Below are positions 39,014 through 51,700 of a DNA stretch of 64,000 nt, piece by piece. The notes beneath the pieces are model-generated. The model was not told the DNA's origin, searched no databases, and worked only from the letters and a program-made list of their open reading frames with translations. This stretch comes from Alviniconcha marisindica (lineage: Eukaryota > Mollusca > Gastropoda > Provannidae), in contig JABMCL010001972.1 of NCBI GenBank assembly GCA_018857735.1, forward strand, positions 83,501 through 147,500, given 5' to 3'. Positions within the stretch are counted from its first letter, which is position 1; each line of letters starts with the position of its first letter. The position numbers were made by a program, and so were the translations under genes.

Positions 39014-39897
39014 CACACTGCAGCATGCACATTTTACCGACACTTATACTAATAACAGACTTGTCAGTCTTGTAAGAGTTTTGTCGGCCTTGTCACTGCC
39101 TCTGTGCCTGTGCGGCTGTTGTGCTTTTCCTTGTTGTCAGCAGTGAGTTGCACTCACCCGCGTGCACCTAGCGCGTTATGACGCATTTTTTGATCATGAC
39201 GTCTTTGGCAGTTCACAGTATTATTGTTTAGTTCCTGTAAGTTTTGATAAACTTGGCAACACATCTGGATGAATCTGATGCTTGGAAAAGATCAAACAAA
39301 ACTGTGAAAGATGAAACAAAAATGTGGCATACAAAAACAACAACAAAACAACAACAACAAAATGATGTGAAAACAAATGACAACAAAGCCCGGAAGCGAA
39401 GTTTTGACGACGTTTCAAAACCCAGTGACCACAAACAGACAGATTCCTGTTAGCTGTATACAGAAAACACGAATCAAATTTAAACCAACGATATTTTTGT
39501 TACCAGTGGCAGCATTAGCCATGCGGTCCACATAAATCTGACAACATTCTCGTGACGGAGAGCAGTGATGTTGCGTCAATGAACAATTGATGAATACATG
39601 AATATTATTGGCGTCATCATATGTATTGTATAGAATACAATCAGTTATGTCTATGACTGGGCTCCAATCTTCTGAAGCGTCACATCAACAGCGCATTTAT
39701 GCAAACCCCCCTCCCCACCCCTTCTCATATACCCCAAAATACACTGCAGAGCTCGACTAAAAATGGCACTCAAATTTTGGTCTATAAACTTGCAGCACAC
39801 GCGCGCGCGCGCGCACACACACACACAAATTCTGTCCTCCCTCCCTCCCTCTCTCACACACACACACACACTCTCTCTCTCTGGTTAGACTAATTTG

Positions 39898-39961
<64 letters not shown>

Positions 39962-40482
39962 CACTAAAGAAACTTGCAGTCTGAACCAAAGAAGCCACGG
40001 TTTCCCGCGAAATGGCAAGAGAATTGTATGGTTGGCTAAACGTGCCAAGCGCTGGGCACTTTTGGAAGCCTCTGAACGCCATATGTCACACACTTCACTT
40101 GCAGTACTGCCTAAAATCTCTGACGCTGGCACTGCCAACGACGAGGAACATAAGCATGCAGACATAAGCGCAGTGACAACAGCGTATTATCGAGACACTA
40201 AAGTAAACAGAAGGTTTCACGTTTGAGCTCTTAGCCCCGCCTTCTTTCCACACAAGCTTTCGCGCTGACCATCACGTGGTACTGTGTCTGGTAGGACTGT
40301 GCTCTGCGTGTGTACAGAGCATCATATTTAGGTTAACGTGCATCATATTGTTGACTGGTGGAACAGAGAGGCTTCTGCATTCACCTCTAAGCCCCGCCTC
40401 TGATTGGCTGAAATGCTCAATGATTGGCAGCCCAGAACTTTCGGCCTATGATCCAACACGCAGCTGTGGCATGCAGACTAAT

Positions 40483-40483
<1 letters not shown>
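38560..40483. other. Intergenic, CA repeats and no gene seen
   Basis: CA runs at 38932-39013, 39803-39875 and 39901-39960, otherwise unremarkable sequence. The short open frames have no family resemblance. Confidence 0.5.
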
Positions 40484-40556
<73 letters not shown>

Positions 40557-40560
40557 TGTG
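40484..40560. repeat. (GT)n(GCGT)n microsatellite
   Basis: GT repeat passing into GTGC repeats. Confidence 0.95.
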
Positions 40561-40660
40561 TGCTCCCGCGTGTGCACATGCAAGAGTATGTGTATTTACC
40601 ATATTCTTACCATATTAACTAGGGAGGGGGGGGGGGGGACGGAGATATGACTGATCTTCC

Positions 40661-40905
<245 letters not shown>

Positions 40906-43900
40906 GCACCTGCTTTAGTTTCAAAGCACTCTTAATTTCAATCAATGTCACCCGTAGTTGACGCTGTCGCTGACATCAATACACCAAAATCGACAACAAC
41001 ACTCGTAATGCACAGTGTCCTGTTTCAGTAAAATTAGAATCCTGACGTCTTCCATTTCATAATTACAAACAGCACTTTTGATTCTCAGCAAATTACAGTT
41101 CAAAACTGACCCCATTTGAAGTTGGCAAAGCAAATGGCTTCAGTCTAAACAAATATTCAAAACATGAACAAATATTCCAAAACATCAAGTCATTTACACA
41201 CATGCACATCTTCAGGCAAATAATCAGTCTCCATTTTAGATTACCACAGACACACTTTAAAAAAAATCACACATGCACAGTTTCTCTCTCCACTGGTCTA
41301 AATGGGACTAAAAGTAAAACAGCAAATGACCAACTAAAAGGACACAAATACATGTATGTCAAACTAATATGGTAAATACCCTATCCAATTTTCATATCTT
41401 TGTAAGTTCACTATATTAATCTATCGATCACAAACTCTAGACTAGAATAAGTTAAACTATGTATGGGTACCAGTAACGCTATGCGTGAAGACCAAAAACT
41501 GTTCTAGAATTTAATAATGAGGTTTGTTGCGCTTCATCCAGTTCAACAGTTGAAAAGAAATAGTCTAGTTTTCATATAATAAAAAATCACCGTGACCTTT
41601 ACCTTGAAGATAGCAACTCAATCTTTTCCCCTTCACCTTGAAGATAGTCTTTTCCCACCACACTCCGGCTCACACCAACGTACCACCACACCCAGCTTGG
41701 TCACAAAAGAGTTGGGCGGTTCAAACGATGTTTTCCACATGAACAGTCCCTGCAATTTTGAACCTCTGTAGTGACCACGACCCTGAACTTCATAATCCAA
41801 TCTGTCACAAGACACTTCAACCTATGATGCTGTCCTTGAAAGTTTGAACCTCTGCTGTGACCTTTGACTTCACAATCCACTCTGTCACAAGACACTCCGA
41901 CCTGTGATGTTGTGTCGGGATACTAGGTATGGTCACAAAAGGATCAGCAGCTAAAGAGCTACAGCGGACTCTGTCATGTTATGAATATATATATATATAT
42001 ATATCTAACATATGAACCCTAGACATGACCTTGAAGATGGCATGTCCTCGCTGTCACCTTGAAGCTCATGAAGACGCACCACTATATCAAGTTAGGCTGC
42101 AAACAGCTGAGAGGCTCAGATGGCATCATCCAAAAAAATGGATAAACGGACAAGTGTGATCCTAACATAAATGCTCGCTCCTTACCTTAGCTTCTGGGAT
42201 TGGGAACACGAAGATAAGAGACTGGGAATAGTGGTCCAACACAATGTTCCAAATTTTCAGTTTTTAAACACTCAAAACTCATGGCATGGGTGTGGGGCAG
42301 TGGTGGGGGTGGGGGGGGTCATTCCCAACCTAAAAAGTTCCAAGGTTGCCTGTCTGTCATGGTCACCAGTGAAGAAAGAAGAAAGAAAAAAGAAATCTAT
42401 CCATGCTTTTGGCACCAGTAGTTATTTTGATTAAAACCATTGCTAGTTTCACGATATATATAAAAATTAATTCAGAGCTGAACATGACTGAGTATCACCC
42501 TCAGAGGTACCCTCAGGATGATGAAGACGTACCAAATTTTAATTGAACAACAATCAAGAAAGAGAAGGAAAAACAAAACAAACAAAAACTGCCCAATCCT
42601 TCCACACTGTCCAATCTTTCAAACTCCAGAACTTCATATGACAGGGCAGGTACATGTTACACAGTAGTCCCTTTGAGGCAGTGTGAACAACAGTTTTTTT
42701 GCAACAGCAAGAAAACACACACCACAATTCCTGTAGTGTTGCATCCCTTTTTATTATCTGTGATGTCTCCTGAGCGCTATTAAAACCCTTCATCTGTTGG
42801 TTCGACACAGGTGATGTAGGAGCCATTATGTTTCAGATCAGTTGCAGTGTCATGTCATGTCATGTCATGTCATCTCAGCTTACAGAGTGAGCACAAAATC
42901 TCAACATTCACAGAACGTGTTCACAGCGCTCGGAAAAGAACCACCCAAAACCCTTTTTCTTTATTTATTTCTTCTTTAAATAATAATCAGTTAAAGGAAA
43001 TTAACTAGTTCATCAAAAATGACCTACCAGACTTTTTCAACATCAATCTTTTTTTTTCATTTTAACTGGTTAATTTCATTTACCTTGATTACACTGAACT
43101 TGTGTAGCATTTTTGTGTGGCATTTTTGCCAAGAAAAAAGTGAATGATGTATTAAGAACTCGTCCCATCCCAAACCTGCAGTTCCAACTCGCATATTGTA
43201 TGTGATTTGTTTCCATCATTACTGGCAAGCCAAGGATGTAAAAGACTTGCCTTTTTTGTTTGTTAGGTTATTAACATCAAATTTACCAGAGAGGCCACTC
43301 ATAATTAAAACTGATGAATTCAGATGACAAGGTCATTCGGTCATTATTTCAACTGAAATTAAAATCAGATTAAATCTATCTTTATTTTGTTTCTCAGCTA
43401 AAACTGCTGTTTACGTTGCCTGGAAAAGACCGTACAAAGCACCTGAGCTGTAAAATGTAATACATCAATCAAAATTCTTCACAGCTTGAATACCGTTTGT
43501 TGAGTTTCTCAGGGGTAAGTCGTCATGATCAGTGATAAGTCAGATACGTACACACAACCTTGACACATCTGCAGTCTATTCCAATAACTTCGTTTGCCAC
43601 AGAACACAAAAGATACGGGCTTCTGACGAGAAGCTTTCCCAGCAAATGCATCGCTGAGACTGAGAACATGCTGAACTGTTTCAATGCAATTACTCTCAGG
43701 CTTGCATTTCTCAAGTTCCAACGACAACAAAAAGAAAACCATGCATCAACCAGAACAAAGCCGACTACAATCACTGTCACTCATTCAAAGGAACGTGGCA
43801 AGCGACTGTGTGTGCAGGGTCTTTTGAACCAAAATCAACGAGCGCCCATCATAGGAGAAGAACCTTGCTCCCGGCAACGAACCACACCCCATCAGACTTA

Positions 43901-44004
43901 CTTCCCTCCTCGCCGATCTCAGCCAGTCGCCCTAGAGGCTAGCCCGCAACACGCGCCAACATCCGCCCAGCACAGTTCACACAGCGATCGCCGCAGACAC
44001 CCTT
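40906..44004 (-). other. Presumed 3' UTR / downstream region of the SIK2-like gene
   Basis: About 3 kb of AT-rich sequence without tandem arrays or convincing coding frames. A GACCTTGAAG-type motif recurs loosely at 41590-42070. The lack of repeats is consistent with a transcribed 3' UTR, but its end is not defined. Confidence 0.45.
43381..43386 (-). promoter_or_regulatory. Candidate polyadenylation signal for the SIK2-like gene
   Basis: AATAAA on the - strand, 619 bases beyond the stop codon. Other matches lie at 42960-42969 and 42750-42755. Sequence alone cannot pick the one used. Confidence 0.25.
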
Positions 44005-46161
44005 TCAGGAGATATCCATGTGCTCGTCGTTGGGTTCCGACGCTGTCAACTCGCCCGACCCCGACCCCGACCTCGTCAAAGTCGTGCCGCACGCCTCGGA
44101 CTGCTGCAGCAAGTCCGGCGCGGCGTCGCCGCCGCCGAACAGCAGCGACGACGGCTTGCCGCAGCGGAGGCCGGGCCCCAGATGCTGCGACGCGTAGCCG
44201 GCCAAGTCGACTGCGCTCATGTCCGACTCGAGGCCCAGCAGAGGCTGAGGCTCCCCGGCCGACTCCTGGCCGTAGCCCAGCGCCTGCAGGAAGCTGCTGA
44301 CGTTGTCGTCGGAAGATGAAGAGTCGGAGCCCAGCAGGGACTGGGGGAACAGGGCCGGTTTGTTCCCCCGAGGCCCGCTCCGGGATGAGAAACCGCTCCG
44401 AAATTCCGCCCGGGGGGAGGGGACCACGGCCGAAGAGTCGGCCTGGGGCAGGGAGAAAGCCGGCGCCGAGCTGTCCGCGGGAAGCGTGCTGGCCACCTGG
44501 CTGTGGTGGAAGGCGGCGTTGGCCGCGTGGGTGATGGGCAGGTTGAAGGCGTTGCTGTCCTGGAAGGGGTGGACGGCCATGAACACGCCCGTCCGCCGCT
44601 GCCACTGGTGGGTCGGGGTGGTGGGAGGCTCCGCGGCGGCGGCCTCCATCGCCGCCTTGTCGTCCCCTCCCTTCGGCTCGCCTCCTCCCTCCCCGAAACT
44701 CTCGCTCAGGTTCAAGGGCAGCTCGTCCACCGAGCTGTCCGCGAGCCCGCAGCAGCCCCCACCGATCCCTATCTGCTCCAAGAAGGCGTCGGCAGCGCTG
44801 GTGGCGCGCGGCGGCGGCGGCGGCGTCGTTGTGGGCGAGGAGAATGCATACGCGGAGGAAAGCTGAGGACAGAACTCTTCCTGGCTGCCCGCGGAGCCCG
44901 GAGGAGGGGGCGTGACGCTGGCCGCGGAGAAGCCGGGGTTGGGCTGGGCGGACTGGGGGGCGCCCCCCGTGCCCAGCTGGCCCCCGTCGGGGGAGTAACC
45001 CTGCTGCGACAGGGGGTTGCCCGGGGGGGGCACCAGGTAGCCGGGCCCGAAGTCTATCCGCGGCAGGTTGTTGGGGTCGATCTGCAGCTGCTGCAGCTGG
45101 CAGCTGAGCTGCTGGGGGAGAGGCAGGTGGTTGTTGTTGGGCGGCTGCGAGTGGGCCGGGTGGGGGTGGGGGGCGTGCTGGTGGGGCAGCGAGTGCTTCT
45201 GGAACACCTGCCGCTTCTGCTGCAGCCGGTGCGACATCAGCTGCTGCTGCAGCGTCTTGCTGCAGGCCGCGTACTCGTAGTGGGGCGTGGCCAGGGAGCA
45301 GGGCAGGGGCGGGGCCTGAGGGGGGTGGGGGGGCGGGGCCAGGTGGAGGGCCTCCTCCTGAGACCCCGCCCCGGGGCTGCCCCCCACCCGGTCCAGCTGC
45401 TGCTCCAGGTACAGCGACTGCTTGAGGGCCAGCAGGCGGTGGGGCTGGATGTCGAACGACTCCGACGGCAGGGACATGCGCTTCATGAGGGGTCGCCGGC
45501 GACCCACGGCCCCGCCTCCCGAGGGGGCGGTGGCCCCGCTGGGGTCGTCCAGCGACCACTGCCGGACACTGTGGTGCGGGGCCGAGAGCTTGCGGTGGGG
45601 GTGGAGAGGGGGGTGGGGGGGAGAGGGGAGGGGCGGGGAGGAGGACGGGGAGGTCAGGTTGCTCTCGTCCCCCTCGCTGGGCGGGGGGCTGATGTTGTAC
45701 ACGTTGCTGCTGTTGTTGCTGCTGCTGTTGCTGTTGTTGTTGTTGTTGTGGTGGTGGTGGCTGTTGTTGTTGTTGTTGTTGTTGCTGTTGCTGCTGCCGC
45801 TGTTGCTGTTGCTGCTGCTGCTGCAGGAGGCGAACAGGCTCTGCAGCTGGTGATGCTCCTGCCGCAGCTCCACCATCCCGCGCGCCCGCATGCACTCGCG
45901 CAGCCGCTGCCGGAAGGCGATGATCCCTTGGGCCACGAGGCCGTCCGAGGCCCGGCGACCTTCCCGGAAGTTCACCGGCGACCTCGTCTGGCCTCTGTCC
46001 TGGATGACCTCCTCCGCCCCCGTGCCGTCAGCTTCCGGGCCCGTGCCGTCTTTGCCCAGCCTGGAGGGCACGGTGGCGCAGTGGGTCATGGAGACGCCCG
46101 CTTTCTGGAGGGTGCTGGTGGCAGACATGCTGGTGGCTAAGGAGCCTCCTGGAGGTCTCAC
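44005..46161 (-). CDS. SIK2: SIK2-like kinase, terminal exon with RRAS phosphosite and long Gln/Asn/Ser/His-rich tail
   Basis: This is the last exon: 719 codons including TGA at 44005-44007. It opens VRPPGGSLATSMSATSTLQ after the acceptor CGCTTGCAG|GTGAGA. Near residues 60-74 it has RSPVNFREGRRASDG, matching the S587-type PKA/14-3-3 site of SIK2. Next come AFRQRLRECMRARGMVEL and a block of Ser, Asn and His runs (about 45700-45830). LQQQLMSHRLQQKRQVFQKH matches the LQQKRLFLQKQ block of SIK2, and LQQLQIDPNNLPRIDFG follows. The remainder is Pro/Gly/Ser-rich, ending in PNDEHMDIS. One uninterrupted frame supports an intact gene, unlike the SIK3-like exon. GC content is far above the flanking DNA. 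The open frame continues upstream to 46569, but that part is a CA repeat in the intron. Confidence 0.93.
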   Translation of the reverse strand: MRPPGGSLATSMSATSTLQKAGVSMTHCATVPSRLGKDGTGPEADGTGAEEVIQDRGQTRSPVNFREGRRASDGLVAQGIIAFRQRLRECMRARGMVELRQEHHQLQSLFASCSSSSNSNSGSSNSNNNNNNNSHHHHNNNNNSNSSSNNSSNVYNISPPPSEGDESNLTSPSSSPPLPSPPHPPLHPHRKLSAPHHSVRQWSLDDPSGATAPSGGGAVGRRRPLMKRMSLPSESFDIQPHRLLALKQSLYLEQQLDRVGGSPGAGSQEEALHLAPPPHPPQAPPLPCSLATPHYEYAACSKTLQQQLMSHRLQQKRQVFQKHSLPHQHAPHPHPAHSQPPNNNHLPLPQQLSCQLQQLQIDPNNLPRIDFGPGYLVPPPGNPLSQQGYSPDGGQLGTGGAPQSAQPNPGFSAASVTPPPPGSAGSQEEFCPQLSSAYAFSSPTTTPPPPPRATSAADAFLEQIGIGGGCCGLADSSVDELPLNLSESFGEGGGEPKGGDDKAAMEAAAAEPPTTPTHQWQRRTGVFMAVHPFQDSNAFNLPITHAANAAFHHSQVASTLPADSSAPAFSLPQADSSAVVPSPRAEFRSGFSSRSGPRGNKPALFPQSLLGSDSSSSDDNVSSFLQALGYGQESAGEPQPLLGLESDMSAVDLAGYASQHLGPGLRCGKPSSLLFGGGDAAPDLLQQSEACGTTLTRSGSGSGELTASEPNDEHMDIS

Positions 46162-46343
46162 CTGCAAGCGGCCAGAAACAAGAGCGTCACAGGGCAATCC
46201 AACGAGTCCAGCGAATGGGTGTGAGCAGGGGGGTAGGGGATGAGGGTGGGGTTTTGGGGGGGGGGGGGAGGAGGGGGGGGGGGGGCGAAAGAAACAACTG
46301 CTGGCGAGTAACATTGCACTGTTGCAGAGTTGATATACGACTT

Positions 46344-46392
<49 letters not shown>

Positions 46393-46421
46393 ATGTGTGT
46401 GTGTGCGTGTGTGTGTGTGCG

Positions 46422-46460
<39 letters not shown>

Positions 46461-49124
46461 ATGTGCATGTGTGTGTTTGAGAGACAGAGAGACACAGAGA
46501 GAGAGAGTGTGCGCGCGCGCGCGCGTGTGCGCTCATGTTGTATGCGTTGAATTCTGGCAACATGTACATTTAAAAGAATGCATAGGGCCTGTGCTGGTTA
46601 AGCGCTCTAAGTACCCATTATTATTATTACCAACATGCTGATGCTGTCTTCTCTGCAGCGTATAGCTAGCTCTAACTTCAACAGCAACAGAGACATATAT
46701 ATATATCTTTCTTTCAAACCTCATTCACTGCTGACTTAGTGCCAAAAGGTGCGCAAGAAAAGAGGACAGAGGTACTAGAAAATGAAGTTGACAGGATGTG
46801 AGTGAGTAATGCATTTTTTGAATGAACACATGTGAAGTCATCCACCAATGAAGGGACTAGGGAGAAGGCAGTGCTGCTCTTCCTTCCTGAGAAATTTGAC
46901 TTTCAGTGTGATTTGTGACAAGATGTTGAACATTACACATTACAACAAGCCCACATCACTGTGCTGCTAATCATGCAGTTAACTGTGAAAACCCAACTGA
47001 TCTTACAAGATGTGATCCACATGAGTATTACCAAGTAAACTGTTGTTGTTCTGTGTCACACAGAACAGCATGCTACGCATAGTTTGTTGCAATACATAAC
47101 GTTCAACATACAGCCAATCTTGAACATTTTTAAATGAATAAAAAGCAACACATTTTGAAATATAAACAGTTATTCTTTAATAGAACAATATGTGACAAGG
47201 AAGATTTGATATTTTTTCTCAAATTTAAGCTTTCTTGACATAAACAGCAAATGATGTAAGAAATATGCTGAACATTACTATTTCAACAAGATGTACAATG
47301 GTGTTTGTTTCTTGATGAAAATGATAAATCAGTAATTTTTTATTACAGTAGAGTATAAAGACACATAACTATTCCATGTGAACAGTTTTTGCTGCATTAA
47401 TTTTGTTGTAGTGGATAGCATAATGTTAAATAGATGACATGGTACTTTGTTTTTCATAACAAAATAATAATACTTATTATTTAACAAACAAGTAGTGTTT
47501 TGTAAGAGAAAATGGGGCAAGTAAGAGTGAGTGTAACTTTTGCTGCTTTTGGGTGTCACCGGAAAACACACGCAGCCTGTCATCCATGCGTTTCTTGGTC
47601 ATGTTGACTCGGGTGCCTAGGACAAAAATAGTTAAACAGTTAACTTTAAAAGTGAAAGAATTAATAATAATAAATAAAAAAAAATCGTAATAAATATTAC
47701 TAAAAAATCACAGCCAAAGAATAATGCTATTAAGATCGGACACCTTACATTTTTAGAACTCTGGAAGGCAGACAGGCATGGTCACTATAATTATGTCGAA
47801 CGTTATTTCCACAGCTCGTGTAGTAATCGTAATGTTCAACATCTAACTTGACGACTTTAACCTGCGTAAATTCGAATTGTCTACCATATATGATGATTTG
47901 TTTGAAGACGTAGTTTGTAAAAAAAACGAACTGCGTTAAGCGCAAGCAAAAAATGTAAAGAGTACAATCAGAATATACTGTTTATAACCAATCTGCTGTC
48001 GCACATTACGATTTCAACACACACCCATGTTGAAAGAAACTCGGTGAAAACAAATTTTCGAAAGCATCTGAACAAACTTTAGATCGACAGCAACAAAAAC
48101 TCACTCTGTATGCTAACATTCCGATACTTTTAAAAGATTCGGCATTTACCAATATAAATATCATCGTATAACCGGAAGATTTGACTAAATTTCCGATGAA
48201 CGTTTAAATAAAGTTGAACGTTACGGTCTTCGAAAATATTACCACACGCCTTTCGCATATCAGAACGTCTCTTCCATGCGGCCATGTGCTAAAAGCAAAT
48301 GACCCGGATGTATAACATGGCTGACCGGAAGTAGTGCAAAAGCGCAAAACTTATTTTTTTCCCTTTTGCTTGTTTAATACGTTGTTGAACGTCATTTATT
48401 GCAACAATTTTATGAAGAATGGCAAAATATATTTTAAAAACTACCCAGACATTTGGCAGTAAAATAAAACATTGGCGCCTGATGCAGTGACGTACCACAG
48501 TGACTGGAGTAAAGTTTCGACGAAAGAGAAAGTCCGTTCTTCACTAGATTGTCTGCGGATGCTGGTCATGAAACATTTCAACACACATAACGTTCGACAG
48601 AAGGATATTTCGGAAGCCTCTAACTCCAAAAACAAAACTTAGTGATAATCGATTTTATATGCACTGTGTAAAGCGATATCTCCTCTGTGCAAATCGGTGA
48701 CTGAGGTAATGTTTTGATTCGTCATGTACGTGAATGAAAGCATCGAAAGCACTCACCGTGAGCGTGTCCGTTTTCAGGGTCGAATTTGTGGCGCTTTTCA
48801 CTTTCAAAAAAATTTTATTTCTCCAGCTGCTGCAGATTTGGAGCTCATATTGTTTCCACTGTAATACTCACCAATTATGAACGCACACACAAAGCAACAA
48901 CAAGACAATGTGTTTGAAACGGATTTTATTGACAGTCAAAAATCGGACCCCCATTTGCGCACCTTTTGGCACTAAGTCTGCTATGTCCTGTACGCTGCAA
49001 CACCGTCACTGTGCCGTGGAGTTGGTCTATGCTGATGCTTTAGACTTTATTTACCTGTCATTTTACCCCCCCCCCCCCCCTTCTGCTTCCACCCCGGATA
49101 GATCTGCCATTGACACACATGAGG
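46162..49124. other. SIK2-like intron between tail exons
   Basis: Holds a compound GT/GC repeat (46345-46530), a LINE 3'-tail-like piece (46575-46635), then about 2.3 kb of AT-rich, mostly unique sequence with no coding signal. Its non-repetitive nature contrasts with the rest of the window. Confidence 0.6.
46575..46635 (+). mobile_element. 3' tail fragment of an L2/CR1-like LINE
   Basis: GTTAAGCGCTCTAAGTACCC followed by ATTATTATTATT matches the common pattern of L2/CR1-type LINE ends, in which a short GCGC-containing tail is followed by ATT repeats. Confidence 0.5.
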
Positions 49125-49130
49125 GAAGGG

Positions 49131-49180
<50 letters not shown>

Positions 49181-49420
49181 CAGAGACAGAGACAGAGACA
49201 GAGAGAGAGCCAAAGACAGACAGAGACAGAGAGAGAGAGACAGACAGACAGACAGAGACAGAGAGAGACAGACAGACAGAGAGAGAGAGAGAGACAGACA
49301 CACACAGAGAGACACACACACACACACACAACAGAGGCAGAGACAGAGAGACAGACAGAGACAGAGGCAGACAGAGGCAGTGAGAGACAGACAGACAGAC
49401 AGAGAGTAAGCGAGCGAGTG
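49125..49420. repeat. GA/GACA microsatellite in SIK2-like intron
   Basis: (GA)n, (GAGACA)n and (GACA)n tracts immediately downstream of the tail exon donor region. Confidence 0.95.
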
Positions 49421-49550
49421 TGTGTGTCTGCGTGTGCGTGCGCGCGCTCGCATTGCATGCGTGTGTGTGTGTACAGGTGCTAATCCACCCACCCACCCTC
49501 CCACCCACCTCCTCCCCCAACCTACACAAAAAGCCAAAAAATAACTTCAC

Positions 49551-50237
49551 CTGTAAGTACGGGGAGTGGTTACTGCTGGTCGTCATGGCAACGGCGCCAG
49601 GCAGCATGTGGTGCGCGGACAGCACTCTGGGGGAAGCCGAGGACGACTCCGGTCGGCCGCCGCCGCCGCCACCGCCACCCCCACGAGGAGGCACCATATC
49701 CACCTCCAGGGAGGAGTCGAAACTGGTGAAGGGCGACAGGACGTTGGCCAGGCCGGCGGCGTTGAGGGAGGAGCTGCTGTTGGCGCTGGACAGGCTCTGC
49801 CGGTGGCCGGCCCCCGGGCCGCCCCCGCCGTCCAGGTACCCGTACCCGTACCCGTACTCGGGCAGCAGGCCCAGCCCGTAGGGGTCGCGCTGCAGGGCGG
49901 CGAAGCGGCTGGAGTGCGCGGCCACCTCCGCGTCGCGGTCCAGGATGTCCGCCTCCACGCCCTCGTCGATGGAGGTGGTGATGACGTTGGCCGGGTTCAA
50001 GGCCGCAGGGGTCGGGACGGGGGCCCGGGGCAGCATGTCGGACATGCAGTGGAGGATGTTGGGGGGCGGCGGCATCATGTCCGACTCGGCCCCGCCCAGC
50101 GTGGAGGCGCTGCCGGGGTGGGGCGTGGCGCCTCCCTGGGTGAGGGAGCCCGGGGACGGGGGGCTGTTGTTGTCGAGGGTGCGGCTGAGGCGTCCCTGCT
50201 TCATGCCGGCCAGCTGGGTGCGAGGCAAGCCCATGGC
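49551..50237 (-). CDS. SIK2: SIK2-like kinase, regulatory tail exon with TSIDEG motif
   Basis: This 687-bp exon (229 codons, phase 0 both ends) begins AMGLPRTQLAGMKQ, aligning with the segment after the AEQ motif of SIK2. It contains VITTSIDEGVEAD, a hallmark of the SIK1/SIK2 tail, followed by HSSRFAALQ. A GHRQSLSSANSS segment may stand in for the RRHTLS phosphosite of mammalian SIK2; this equivalence is inferred. A Gly run (codons near 49660-49690) and Pro-rich stretches are compatible with disorder. The acceptor is CTCCCTCAG|GCCATG and the donor TTACAG|GTGAAG. The same frame stays open upstream into the intron to 51341, but that extension is repeat sequence (copies of this exon's own acceptor plus GA repeats), so the exon is started at the acceptor that yields conserved protein. 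Confidence 0.9.
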
Positions 50238-50657
50238 CTGAGGGAGAAGATATATATGTATACACACGTGCAAAGCCCATGGCCTGAGGGAGAGAGAGAG
50301 AAGACAGAGCCATGGCGAGAGAGAGAGAAGAGGAAGAGGAGGGAGAGATGAGATGATACGACGATGACAAAGCCCATGGCCGAGAACTTGATGGAGAAGA
50401 GGAGAGAAGACGAGGAGAGAGAGAGAGAGGAGAAGGAGAGAGAGAGGAGAGAGAGAGAGAGAGGAGGAATGCAGATGTAGACATGCACACAAAGCCCATG
50501 GCCTGAGGGAGAAATATATATGTATACACACGTGCAAAGCCCATGGCCTGAGGGAGAAGATATATATGTATACACACGTGCAAAGCCCATGGCCTGAGGG
50601 AGAAGATATATATGTATACACACGTGCAAAGCCCATGGCCCGAGACGAAGAGAGAGA

Positions 50658-50692
<35 letters not shown>

Positions 50693-50857
50693 CAGATGTA
50701 GACATGCACACAAAGCCCATGGCCTGAGGGAGAACATATATATGTATACACACGTGCAAAGCCCATGGCCTGAGGGAGAAATATATATGTATACACACGT
50801 GCAAAGCCCATGGCCTGAGGGAGAACATATATATGTATACACACGGCAAAGCCCATG

Positions 50858-50937
<80 letters not shown>

Positions 50938-51259
50938 CAGATGTAGACATGCACACAAAGCCCATGGCCTGAGAGACAGAGGGAGTAGTAAGTAAGTAAG
51001 TAAGTTGGTGTTTTACACCCAGGCAGAGATGCACACAAAGCCCATGGCCTGAGAGAGAGAAAGAAAAAATATAGATGTACACATGCACACAAAGCCCATG
51101 GCCCGAGAGAAAAAAACATAGACGCACACACACACACACACACATGTACACAAAGCCCATGGCCTGAGAGAGAAAATATAGATGTACACACACATGTACA
51201 CAAAGCCCATGGCCTGAGAGAGAGAATACAGATGTACACAAGCACACAAAGCCCATGGC

Positions 51260-51320
<61 letters not shown>

Positions 51321-51434
51321 CAGATGTAGACATGCACACAAAGCCCATGGCCTGAGCGATAGGTTGGTGTTTTACGCCCAGTCAGAGAGGGAGAGAGAAA
51401 ATACAGATGTACATATGCACACAAAGCCCATGGC

Positions 51435-51490
<56 letters not shown>

Positions 51491-51649
51491 ACAGAGAGAC
51501 AGACAGACAGACAACAGACAGGACAGAGAGAGAGAAGAAACAGAAGTAAAACGAGACACAAACCCATGGCCTGAGAGAGAGAAATATGTATTTTACACAT
51601 ACACACACAAAGCCTATGGTCTGAGAGAAAAATATATATTCTATACACA

Positions 51650-51683
<34 letters not shown>

Positions 51684-51700
51684 GCCCGTGGTCTGAGAGA
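50238..51700 (-). repeat. Tandem array made of the 3' splice site and first 11 bases of the tail exon, mixed with GA repeats
   Basis: This array abuts the exon at 49551-50237. The unit on the - strand is CTCCCTCAG|GCCATGGGCTT, then TGCACGTGTGTATACATATA and a short run back to CTTCTCCCTCAG. The real exon begins GCCATGGGCTTG. About 22 copies of the core are recognisable (for example near 50276, 50538, 50586, 50716, 50808, 50960, 51156, 51429), some separated by expanded GA repeats. The compact unit near 50500-50640 is about 45-48 bp. Confidence 0.88.

Noticed and set aside
43560..44866. + strand frames opposite the SIK2-like terminal exon
   Set aside because: Shadows of the GC-rich coding exon on the other strand.
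46162..46569. N-terminal extension of the terminal SIK2-like exon in the same frame
   Set aside because: Encoded by a CA/GC microsatellite; a good acceptor lies at 46162-46168, and the family pattern resumes only after it.
49047..49550. Extension of the tail exon past 49551 in frame
   Set aside because: Crosses the GTGAAG donor into Leu/Ser/Cys repeats from GA/GACA microsatellites.
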